From contig JBKPCD010000108.1 of assembly GCA_046727175.1 (NCBI GenBank), positions 1 to 26,347 on the forward strand: DNA of 26,347 bases, written 5' to 3'. The number at the start of each line of letters is the position of its first letter. Position 1 is the stretch's first letter. Origin of the DNA: JBKPCD01 sp046727175 (GTDB lineage: Bacteria; Acidobacteriota; Vicinamibacteria; Vicinamibacterales; 2-12-FULL-66-21). Shown piece after piece: positions 1 through 6,519 of the stretch. The notes beneath the pieces were generated by a model that was given only the letters and a program-made list of their open reading frames with translations, was not told the DNA's origin and did not search any database. The position numbers and the translations under genes were made by a program.

Positions 1-1313
1 GTGCGTTCCGTGAGCGGCACCACCGTCACGACAGGTGAACGCGAAATCGAGCCGAGCGAGGCTGCAGTTGTCGACCGAATATTCCGGGAATTCGTGAGCG
101 GCGCCTCTCCCAAAAACATTGCGAAGCGCCTGAATCAAGAGGGCGTCAAAGGCCCATTCGGCGCCAAGTGGAATCCGAGCACGATCCACGGAAACGCTCC
201 GCGCGGTACCGGAATCCTGAACAACGAACTCTACGTTGGAAGGCTGGTCTGGAATCGCCTTCGCTACATCAAGAATCCTGACACCGGTCGTCGTGTGTCT
301 CGACTCAATCCGCGTTCCGAATGGATCGTCAAGGAAGTCCCTGAGCTCAGGATTGTTCCAGACGAACTCTGGGAGGGCGCGAAGCGGCGCCAGGACGCTT
401 CAAGACGAGTGCTCGCTACTGCGACGAGCATCGTGAAAGCACGGCGCCCTCAGTACTTATTTTCGGGTCTGACGAAGTGTGGCACGTGCGGCAGCGGTTT
501 CGTCCTCAAGTCCCGCAATCGGTTGTCGTGCTTCGGCGCCACGGATAAGGGCATCTGCAGCAACCACCTCACGATCCGACGAGATGAAATCGAAGCGCGC
601 GTACTGCACGCGCTGCAGGAGAAGCTCCTCCGACGAGATCTGTTCGAAGAGTTCTGCGAGGAATTCACCCGAGAGGTGAACCGGCTCCGGATGGCCGCAC
701 GTGCGAGCGTGACGGCGGCAGAGCGTGAGCTACGCCGGGTGGAGTCAGAGATCGCGAAGCTTGTTCAAGCTCTCAAGGACGGCGTACCTGCGAGCGTCGT
801 GAAGGACCCGCTGATCGCTTAGAGGGACAGCGAACGGATCTGCGGGCGCGTCTCGAGCGGGCAGCTCAACCACCGCCCTTGCTTCACCCGAACATGGCGG
901 ATTTGTACCGCGAGAAGGTGATCCAACTCGCCAGAGGGCTCGAATTCGAAGAGAGCCGCATTGGCGCGGCAGAGGCGCTCCGCGGCCTGATCGACGCCAT
1001 CGTCCTGACTCCGGAAGAGGGGACGCTCAAGATCGAGCTGCAGGGCAACCTGGCGGCGATGCTGAAGGCTGCGCAGGCGCAGAACAACAAGGTCGGAATG
1101 CTTGCGCCGTTCGGACGTTGGGAAGATGAGAGGTCGCCAGACACTGACGACCTCGTGCAGATAATGTTGGTTGCGGGGGCGGGATTTGAACCCGCGACCT
1201 TTGGGTTATCAGTTAGATTTTACGACCCCACCCGAGACAGCTCAAGCACGCACAAGCCCATTTTTATTGATCGTGTGCACAGGCGCGATCCACGCGGATG
1301 GTCGCCGGGGTGA
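1..1313 (+). pseudogene. Large serine recombinase, C-terminal part, one frameshift, 5' end outside window
   Basis: This is a site-specific recombinase of the large serine family, which cuts and rejoins DNA at att sites. Only the part after the catalytic resolvase domain is in the window. The Recombinase domain (about residues 1-130) is recognisable, with GTGILNNELYVGRLVWNR. It is followed by a zinc ribbon with the CGTCG pair near residue 160 and later Cys residues, then a coiled coil. Frame 1 stops at 820-822. The typical C-terminus (LLHPNMADLYREKV, then ILRGLI-like and LKIELQGNLAAML) continues in another frame from 819. Restoring one T in the TT at 819-820 gives a continuous LIALEGQRTDLRARLE. 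It is therefore a 1-base deletion, either real or a sequencing error. The last codons (GFEPATFGL) are antisense tRNA sequence, not conserved protein. Confidence 0.85.
1168..1212 (-). tRNA. 3' half of tRNA-Ile(GAT), partial; probable recombination scar
   Basis: Read on the minus strand, the segment starts with an anticodon loop CTGATAA (anticodon GAT). It continues with the 3' anticodon strand CCCAA, variable AGGTC, a perfect T arm GCGGG-TTCAAAT-CCCGC, the acceptor strand CCCCGCA, discriminator A and an encoded CCA. The next bases upstream (complement of 1213-1217) cannot pair with CCCAA, and no D arm or 5' acceptor strand follows. So only the 3' half is present, broken at the anticodon loop. 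It directly abuts the recombinase gene, as expected of an att site or a displaced tRNA end. It cannot make a functional tRNA. Confidence 0.85.
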
Positions 1314-1515
1314 TCGAGGAACGGACAACGCCCCGATCATTAAGACTCGTTCCGGATCGGAATGCATACGTCCAGCAGATTACCCGACGCTCCGAACGAC
1401 ATCTTGCGGGAGCGATGGCGCGCGTCAAGGCTGCCCTCGCACGGCTCGGCGCGGCCTTGACCCGCGCCATGCGTTCCCGCTCTCTGGCAATTATCGGAGC
1501 GTCGGGGCCGTGCAG
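1213..1515. other. Stretch without recognisable gene, holding a large inverted repeat
   Basis: No ORF here resembles a known protein. The ORFs starting near 1171 and 1298 are translations of the tRNA fragment and of an inverted repeat. The only structure seen is the hairpin at 1415-1470. Confidence 0.5.
1415..1470. repeat. Imperfect inverted repeat (two 18-bp arms)
   Basis: The left arm 1415-1432 begins ATGGCGCGCGTCAAGGC. The right arm 1453-1470 ends CTTGACCCGCGCCAT. The arms are reverse complements except for two positions, with about 20 bases between them, part of which can also pair. Because of this symmetry both strands encode a similar peptide (MARVKAA...). There is no T-run, so it is not a classic terminator. 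It lies between the tRNA scar and the toxin remnant. Confidence 0.7.
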
Positions 1516-1872
1516 CTACGAGAGCAGTCGAGGATCGATCACGTGGTCCGTCGCTTGAACAACGGCGATGCGGGCCGCATCCTGGTGCGCAGGATTCAAA
1601 AGCACGTTAAAGTCTCGGGAACAACGGCCGAGGGAATGGCGCGAAATGCGCTCAACACGCGCATCGTCCGGCACGGTAATTATCAGCAGACGGTACCGCG
1701 CGGGCAGGTCACGAATCTCGATCTCGAAGTGCACGAGAATCTCGAGGAGCGCAGCCGCTGGATTCTCGGCACAGTAGATCACGCGTCGGCCACGAGTGTG
1801 CCAGCGTGCTGACGCGCGCATTCCACCCTCGCCGGTAAGGGAGAGGTGGTTGCTGATGCGCCAGAGAAACAC
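1516..1872 (-). pseudogene. RES-domain toxin with internal deletion
   Basis: RES toxins of RES-Xre toxin-antitoxin pairs attack cellular NAD+ (MbcT-like) or ADP-ribosylate targets (ParT-like). The first about 70 residues match the family closely: LWRISNH, then GRWHTRGRRVIYCAENPAAALLE and VHFEIEIRDLP. The end also matches (FNVLLNPAHQDAARIAVV). About 35 residues between these blocks, normally including a GD-x-W stretch and the SxIVP strand, are missing, so the ORF is 118 aa instead of about 150. The join is in frame. The start is GTG at 1870-1872, immediately after the antitoxin stop codon TAA, the usual antitoxin-toxin order. With a core segment gone the toxin is probably dead. Confidence 0.75.
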
Positions 1873-2100
1873 TTAAGCTGCCATGCCCTCGTCAACCGGT
1901 ACAACAACTCCTCGACCAGGCGGGGCGCCGGCCTCAGTGGCCATGAGTTGCAATGGTGTGCGGCCGTGAAACTGCCGCTTTGCGGCCCGTAACCAACGAC
2001 GGCTGCGCTCGGGCTCTCCGAAGACGTGCTCCGCAAGCGCCGCGAGACGCGCCAGGCGCACGGCTCTGTCTGACTCGTCACGGCTGAGACTCGCGACAAT
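1873..2100 (-). pseudogene. Xre/MbcA/ParS-type antitoxin, C-terminal toxin-binding domain only
   Basis: The segment DESDRAVRLARLAALAEHVFG, followed by RRWLRAAKRQFHGRTPLQLMATEAGA, is the DUF2384-type toxin-binding domain of RES-Xre antitoxins. The N-terminal helix-turn-helix half is absent; upstream sequence belongs to a different gene remnant read through in the same ORF. The last 20 codons fit the family better in another frame (RLVEELLYRLTRA), pointing to one extra C near 1915. It ends with TAA directly before the RES start codon. It is inferred to be non-functional as an autoregulator because the DNA-binding part is lost. Confidence 0.7.
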
Positions 2101-2430
2101 CGAGTGGCGATACTGCGCCGGCCGTGCAGGAAGTCGTACCACCCTTTCGCGAAGGTGCGCGCTCCGAGAGTCGTTCGGACCGCAACAACTTAGCGCCATC
2201 TTTTCGAAGGAGAACAGCGGGTTCGTCCGCGACTCAATCCAGATTGCATGTGTCGCAATTTCCTGAAAGCGTCGCGCTTTCAGCAGACCTCGAAACTGTG
2301 AACCACCAAGTTCCGCGTCCCAACGGGAATGCGCCTCTGCCTTGAGTGTGTTTCCCAATCGAGATAAGTGGCGTCGCGGAGTCCTCCGGGAAAGAAACGC
2401 AAGAAACGCCGCCACAACGTGCCGCCGGCG
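2101..2430 (-). pseudogene. Remnant of a conserved hypothetical protein, two frameshifts, fused to the antitoxin remnant
   Basis: Three pieces in successive frames read like one known but unnamed family. The first is FFPGGLRDATYLDWE (ending near 2352). The second is KAEAHSRWDAELGGSQF through ESRTNPLFSFEKMAL (about 2345-2190). The third is GARTFAKGWYDFLHG (about 2170-2105). The function of the family is not known to me. Frame changes lie near 2352 (one base lost) and 2170 (one base gained). The middle piece is in the same frame as the antitoxin remnant, so a single 180-codon ORF (1873-2415) spans both, which is an artefact of deletion. The C-terminal half of the original gene is gone. Confidence 0.55.
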
Positions 2431-2584
2431 ACAGTTGTTCTGAACGATGTCGGGCCACTCAATTGAACGGCCCTATCGGCTGCTATGGCTTCCTTGTGCA
2501 CGGTCGTTGCTGGCATCTGCAAAGGTTCATCTCCTGACGACAGCCTGAGCCAGGCGGCAACCACATGCCCCTATAGTCTGCCCC
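2431..2584. other. Short stretch without recognisable gene, downstream of the operon end
   Basis: Lies between the last PRC-barrel gene (its stop at 2585) and the debris. No convincing terminator hairpin or promoter was seen. Confidence 0.4.
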
Positions 2585-2878
2585 TTACTCACGGCGCAAT
2601 TCTTCAACGGCACAGATGAGCCTGGGATAGTCGGGATTGGACAGGTCGAGTTGATCCCAGCGCGCGACGTAGCCCCCCGCCCGTTTCATTCCAAGGATCT
2701 GTCGAACACCCAGACCGAGACGCTCCATCAGTCCGGCCGCGCCAATAACGTAGTCCGTGACGACCCAGCTGTTGCCGCGGCGCACGGCGCGAAACTCTTC
2801 GAGACGACCCACGCGCCGCTTATCGGCAGTGTGCACTTCGCGGCCTACGAGTCGGTCCAGGCGAAGGGTGGCGCTCAT
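2585..2878 (-). CDS. PRC-barrel domain protein (second of pair)
   Basis: A 97-aa protein with a PRC-barrel-like beta fold. LDRLVGREVHTADKRRVGRLEEF is the typical opening (residues 6-28), followed by WVVTDYVIG and the closing WDQLDLSNPDYPRL. PRC barrels occur in the photosynthetic reaction centre H subunit, RimM and many small stress-linked proteins; the role here is unknown. It starts with ATG overlapping the stop of the preceding PRC-barrel gene (ATGA), so the two are translationally coupled. It is the last gene of the long minus-strand operon. No signal peptide or membrane segment is visible, so it is probably cytoplasmic. Confidence 0.75.
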   Translation of the reverse strand: MSATLRLDRLVGREVHTADKRRVGRLEEFRAVRRGNSWVVTDYVIGAAGLMERLGLGVRQILGMKRAGGYVARWDQLDLSNPDYPRLICAVEELRRE

Positions 2879-3231
2879 CGGCTTCCAGGCAGTTTCAGCA
2901 ACCAGGACCGCAACCGTTGCTCGACAGCTGCGACGGCTGTGTCACCGATCACAAGGCGTAGTCGAATCCTGCGACCAACATCGTCGACATCCGCACAATC
3001 GATCTTGGTCGGTCTTTCTCGATCCAGATCGCACCACCTCTCGACCGCACTCGCAAGTCGGCCCAACGCAGGATGCAGCCGCGAGCCGAGCGCGACCGGC
3101 CCAATCAGGATCGCGGCCAGACGCGGCGGCTGCCCGGCTTTCTGTTCGAGCAGGATGCCATCGACGCGGCCCATCTCGCGCCCATTGCGATCGACGACGG
3201 CCTTGTCGAGCAGATCACGAACGACGTCCAC
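2875..3231 (-). CDS. PRC-barrel domain protein (first of pair)
   Basis: A 118-aa protein beginning DVVRDLLDKAVVDRNGREMGRVDGI, a clear PRC-barrel opening, followed by PPRLAAILIGP as the next strands. The C-terminal half (about residues 45-118) contains WCDLDRERPTKIDCADV and a helical tail. The start is GTG at 3229-3231, two bases after the NRAMP stop. The pair of PRC-barrel genes behind a transporter suggests a small cytoplasmic partner or sensor module, which is inference. The function is not established. Confidence 0.75.
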   Translation of the reverse strand: MDVVRDLLDKAVVDRNGREMGRVDGILLEQKAGQPPRLAAILIGPVALGSRLHPALGRLASAVERWCDLDRERPTKIDCADVDDVGRRIRLRLVIGDTAVAAVEQRLRSWLLKLPGSR

Positions 3232-3233
3232 GA

Positions 3234-4448
3234 TCAGCCCCCAACTATTTCAAGAGGAATGACGACGATGGCCATGAGCGCCCCGAGAATCGTCAGCAGC
3301 GCGAGCAGGCCATTGCCGATTGGTCCACTCGTGTGCTGACCGGCGTACTCCTCCTCGTTCATCAGTACGAGAAACGGCAGGACGACGACGGGCATGATGA
3401 CCACGGTGAGCGCGACGGAGATGAGCGTGACCCGCAACGGGTCGAGTCCAAGCGTCGCGATGGCCACGCCGAGAACGAGCATGAGGGTGAATGCGGCGAC
3501 GAACCGGCTGACCTCGCGACGCTTCTTGTCGATGCCCCAGGTCCATCCGAGCGCCTGGCCGAGTACGTACCCGCCGTTGAGCGCGATCTCGACTGCGGCC
3601 CCGAAGCAGCCGATGCCCAATGACAGCGCAAACAGCGTCGTTGCCCAGCGGCCGTAGACCGGCACGAACATCTGGGCCGCCTGTTCATACGTATCGACCT
3701 TGACGTGTTGAGGACCGAGAACGACCGCCGCGGTGATGAGGCACCCCATCGCCACGGTGCTGCCGAAGCCCATGCCGAGAAACGCGGTGACGCGGTTGAT
3801 CCACACGTCCTGCTCGGTCCATTTTTCCTCGATCGCGCCAGACGAGTAGAAGTTCAGCAGGTACGGACTGACGGTGGCACCGACGATGCTCACGGCGAGG
3901 AAGGCATATCGGGTCAGGTCGTGATGAGGCGTCGATGGAATGAAGCCTTCCGCAATCGAACGTGGGCCGGGGTGAAGCCGCCAAGCAGCGACAATGAACG
4001 ACAACGTGACCATCCCCAATAGGCCGATGCCGTTCTCGATCACACTGAAATTGCCGAACCAGAGGATCAGCCACGCGGCCACTCCAAGCAGCAGGATCCA
4101 CCATTGGAATCCGATGCCCGTGAGCATCTTGACGGCGATCGCGGCTCCCCCGAGTTCGGCTGTGAGCAACAGGAGATCGATGACGAATTCGGCGCCGAGC
4201 GGAATCACCTGAAAGTGAAAACCGAACCGCTCGCGGACCGCGGCGGCCATCGAGCGTTTGCTGACGGTGGCAACGCGGCCCGCCATCTCGGCGAGCGCCG
4301 CGAGAAAGAGCGTTGCGGCCGCGATTGCCCAGAGTAGCGAGAAGCCGAATTCGGCTCCAGCCTGCGCGGACGTCGAGATGGAGCCCACTTCGACAAAGCC
4401 GCCGATGCTGGTAATGACACCGAGCGCGAGGTTCAAGATCTTCCGCAA
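3234..4448 (-). CDS. NRAMP-superfamily metal transporter with altered metal-binding motifs
   Basis: A 404-aa inner-membrane protein with about 11 hydrophobic segments and NRAMP features: AQAGAEFGFSLLWAI after TM1, a Glu-containing TM3 (GAEFVIDLLLLTAELGGAA) and TM6 GATVSPYLLNFYSSG. NRAMP proteins usually import Mn2+ or Fe2+ with protons, using DPGN in TM1 and a Met-Pro-His motif in TM6. Here TM1 reads EVGS at the DPGN position and TM6 reads SPY instead of MPH. Loss of the Met is known in relatives that carry harder ions (Mg2+ in NRMT, Al3+ in plant Nrat1), so the substrate may not be Mn2+. The start is TTG at 4446-4448, six bases after the HbpS-like stop, with a weak ribosome site; a later start is possible. 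Confidence 0.8.
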   Translation of the reverse strand: MRKILNLALGVITSIGGFVEVGSISTSAQAGAEFGFSLLWAIAAATLFLAALAEMAGRVATVSKRSMAAAVRERFGFHFQVIPLGAEFVIDLLLLTAELGGAAIAVKMLTGIGFQWWILLLGVAAWLILWFGNFSVIENGIGLLGMVTLSFIVAAWRLHPGPRSIAEGFIPSTPHHDLTRYAFLAVSIVGATVSPYLLNFYSSGAIEEKWTEQDVWINRVTAFLGMGFGSTVAMGCLITAAVVLGPQHVKVDTYEQAAQMFVPVYGRWATTLFALSLGIGCFGAAVEIALNGGYVLGQALGWTWGIDKKRREVSRFVAAFTLMLVLGVAIATLGLDPLRVTLISVALTVVIMPVVVLPFLVLMNEEEYAGQHTSGPIGNGLLALLTILGALMAIVVIPLEIVGG

Positions 4449-4454
4449 GGCCGC

Positions 4455-5254
4455 TTAGTAGCTGACCGCCGTCGCCTCGTCCCCGAGTTTCTTGCCATTG
4501 CGCCAGGTGTTGGCACAGAGGGGTGTGCGAACGGCGACGGTCCATCCGTGGAGGTGAAGACAATGTCGTCAGCGAATTCGCCCTTTTCGGGATCGAGTTG
4601 TGCCAGATGACGAATGCGCTTGGCGATCTCGTGGTCGGCGCACGCCGTGTCCCCGCTGATCCCCAGCCCGCCCACGCGAGTCTTGCCCCGGTACAGCGGC
4701 ACACCGCCCCCGAACGCAATCGATCCGCCGCACACCTTGCCGTTGGTCGCGTTCAGGTCGTGTGGTGGCACAAGACAGTCGGTTCGGAACGGATTCGGCT
4801 GGGACACGCCCCATAACGAGTGCCCCGGCTGTGTCAACGTGTAGAGGCGCGCGGTCGACAAGGGCATATCGTCCGTGCTGTAGGCGTTCGCCGTGTACGC
4901 CTTCGCCTTGGAGATGGCCTGCCGGGCCACGCGCTGGCGGGATCGTCGGTCGCGACTGCGGTCGCGCATATCTCACCCTGGCGGTTGACGATCGCTGCCC
5001 ATTCCATCTTCCCGGAAAACAGCCCACCGGCTTCCCCCTCCACACCAGGGGCTGTGCGTAACCACTTTTTCAAGTCTTCTGACGACGGCAGGTCGCGACA
5101 TGTCGCTGACGCCGCACCCGACTGGGGCAGCCGATTGAGCTCCGCAGCCGCTCCTGCCTGCGTCTCTGCGGGTGAGGGGTGCCGTTCTCGAGCAGCTGAC
5201 GATCAGGAGCAGCAGACCGGCCGTCAACACCACGGTGATACCACTGCGCGACAA
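4455..5254 (-). pseudogene. HbpS/GlcG-like (DUF336) lipoprotein, three frameshifts
   Basis: The family includes haem-binding HbpS and GlcG, and members often sit beside periplasmic quinoprotein dehydrogenases. Pieces in order are a lipoprotein signal ending LLLLIVSC from a TTG start with GAGGAG upstream; AETQAGAAAELNRLPQSG to WAAIVNRQGEICATAVATDD; QAISKAKAYTANAYSTDDMP to GGLGISGDTACADHEIAKR; and LCANTWRNGKKLGDEATAVSY before TAA at 4455-4457. Frame changes are near 5175 (one base gained or two lost), 4935 (one C lost) and 4523 (one C lost from a C run). The sequence is otherwise well conserved, so it is either a recent pseudogene or affected by sequencing errors. It is co-directional with both neighbours, with gaps of 6-9 bases. 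Confidence 0.75.
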
Positions 5255-5263
5255 GGGGCTCCT

Positions 5264-5722
5264 CTACTCGGTGGGCGGCGCTTGCGGCTCGTTCCGCGTC
5301 CGCAGAGATTTGATGTAGGTGACGAGCTTCCAGATCTGGTCCGCCGTCAGACGGGTATGCCACGACGGCATTCCATTCGCGCGTCCCTCCGCGATGGAGC
5401 TGAACACCTGCGCGTCGTTGTTGCCGTAAATCCAATCCACGTCCCGCAGGCTGGGACCCATGCCGCCGCCCGCGCGGCCGCCGTGACATCCCGAACAGTT
5501 GAACCGAACGAACAGCTGGCGTCCTTCGCCCATCGCCGTTCGGTTGTTGGCGTAGGGATTGGGCGCGATACCGGCCCCCGTCGGTGGACCGGGTATCGGC
5601 CCGACCGCGGTTACGACCGGTGGCGGACTCGCCGTTGCCCCCCCGTGCGGCGGGGAGCCGCCGCAGGCCGATACGGTCAGCAACGTTCCGATCGCGATCG
5701 CCGCATGCGCCTTGATGTTCAT
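5264..5722 (-). CDS. Lipoprotein c-type cytochrome (XoxG-like electron acceptor)
   Basis: A 152-aa protein with a lipoprotein signal ending TVSAC (Cys20), a Pro/Gly-rich linker to about residue 60, then one class I cytochrome c domain. The haem motif is CSGCH at residues 76-80 and the likely axial Met is Met118 (GMPSWHTRLT). It begins ATGA-overlapped with the XoxJ-like gene and is followed nine bases later by the HbpS-like gene. By position it should accept electrons from the PQQ dehydrogenase and pass them to the cytochrome oxidase; this is inference from the operon. It would be anchored at the periplasmic face of a membrane. Confidence 0.88.
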   Translation of the reverse strand: MNIKAHAAIAIGTLLTVSACGGSPPHGGATASPPPVVTAVGPIPGPPTGAGIAPNPYANNRTAMGEGRQLFVRFNCSGCHGGRAGGGMGPSLRDVDWIYGNNDAQVFSSIAEGRANGMPSWHTRLTADQIWKLVTYIKSLRTRNEPQAPPTE

Positions 5723-6519
5723 CGAAGCGGCACTCCATACGCGCGCAGAATCTGTCGGATGTCAGCCTCGCGACGGCCGATGATGCCGTTCAGATCTTCT
5801 CTGAGCGCCCCATCATCCCCACGAACGCCCATCGCGATGTCGAACGAAAACGGCGACGCTGGATCCGTGTGCTTCATCGCAATTGGCGTGACGTCGATCG
5901 GGGTCGGCTCGAATCTCGCGTAGTAACCGGCCAGAGGGCCCCAGACGACGGCGATGTCCACGCGGCCCTCGGCGACCGCGTCGACGATGTCGCGCTGCGG
6001 ATCAGGCTGCGAGTAGTCGCCGTAAATCGGGAAACCCCGCACGTTCTGAACGAGATGCCGCTCGGCGAGTGCCTGAGCCGCCGGCGGATTGTTGTAGTCG
6101 TCGCCGGTGATCTGAATGCCGATCGTCAAGGACTTCAGCGACGGCGCGTCGAACGAATCAATGCGCAGATGGCGATCGCGTCTGGAGACGAACGCGTAGG
6201 AGGACCGATAGTAGCTCCGCGTCGGTTGCAGCCCGCGGTACTGTGCGGGAACGCCGATGACCACGTCGCAGCGTCCGGCGTCGAGTGAATTGCGGATGAA
6301 CCCCCGGCGTTGCGGCCACCAGAAATACGCCAACGGCCGATGCAGCTCGCGCGCGATCAGTTCCGCAATCTTGTTCTCGAATCCTTCGCCGCGTTGATTC
6401 GAAAAGGGCATGTTGTTCGGGTCCGCGCAGACACGGACCGGTGGCTGCGCGCTCATGACCGAGCCGACGGTGGCCCAGACGCCGACGAGTATCGCCAGTC
6501 GGCTAGAGACCGAACACAT
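5719..6519 (-). CDS. XoxJ/MoxJ-like periplasmic binding protein (quinoprotein dehydrogenase-associated)
   Basis: A 266-aa protein with a signal peptide cleaved after about VMSA and a solute-binding fold. The opening VRVCADPNNMPFSNQRGEGFENKIAE is typical of the binding-protein family linked to PQQ dehydrogenases. Next come RPLAYFWWPQRRGF, AGRCDVVIGVP and, near residue 205, GRVDIAVVWGPLAGYYA. MxaJ/XoxJ proteins are thought to help mature or activate the dehydrogenase rather than feed an ABC transporter, and no transporter genes lie nearby. The ATG at 6517-6519 lies 17 bases inside the end of the dehydrogenase gene, so translation is probably coupled. Confidence 0.88.
   Translation of the reverse strand: MCSVSSRLAILVGVWATVGSVMSAQPPVRVCADPNNMPFSNQRGEGFENKIAELIARELHRPLAYFWWPQRRGFIRNSLDAGRCDVVIGVPAQYRGLQPTRSYYRSSYAFVSRRDRHLRIDSFDAPSLKSLTIGIQITGDDYNNPPAAQALAERHLVQNVRGFPIYGDYSQPDPQRDIVDAVAEGRVDIAVVWGPLAGYYARFEPTPIDVTPIAMKHTDPASPFSFDIAMGVRGDDGALREDLNGIIGRREADIRQILRAYGVPLR

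Noticed and set aside
1171..1812. 213-codon plus-strand ORF beginning MRGRDLNPRPLGYQLD
   Set aside because: This peptide is a well-known false translation of the complement of a tRNA 3' half; the rest of the ORF lies antisense to the RES remnant.
2757..3623. 288-codon plus-strand ORF rich in Arg and Asp
   Set aside because: Antisense to the PRC-barrel and NRAMP genes, with biased composition and no domain.
3685..4719. 344-codon minus-strand ORF
   Set aside because: Alternative frame of the NRAMP gene and HbpS-like end; no hydrophobic pattern, Arg-rich.
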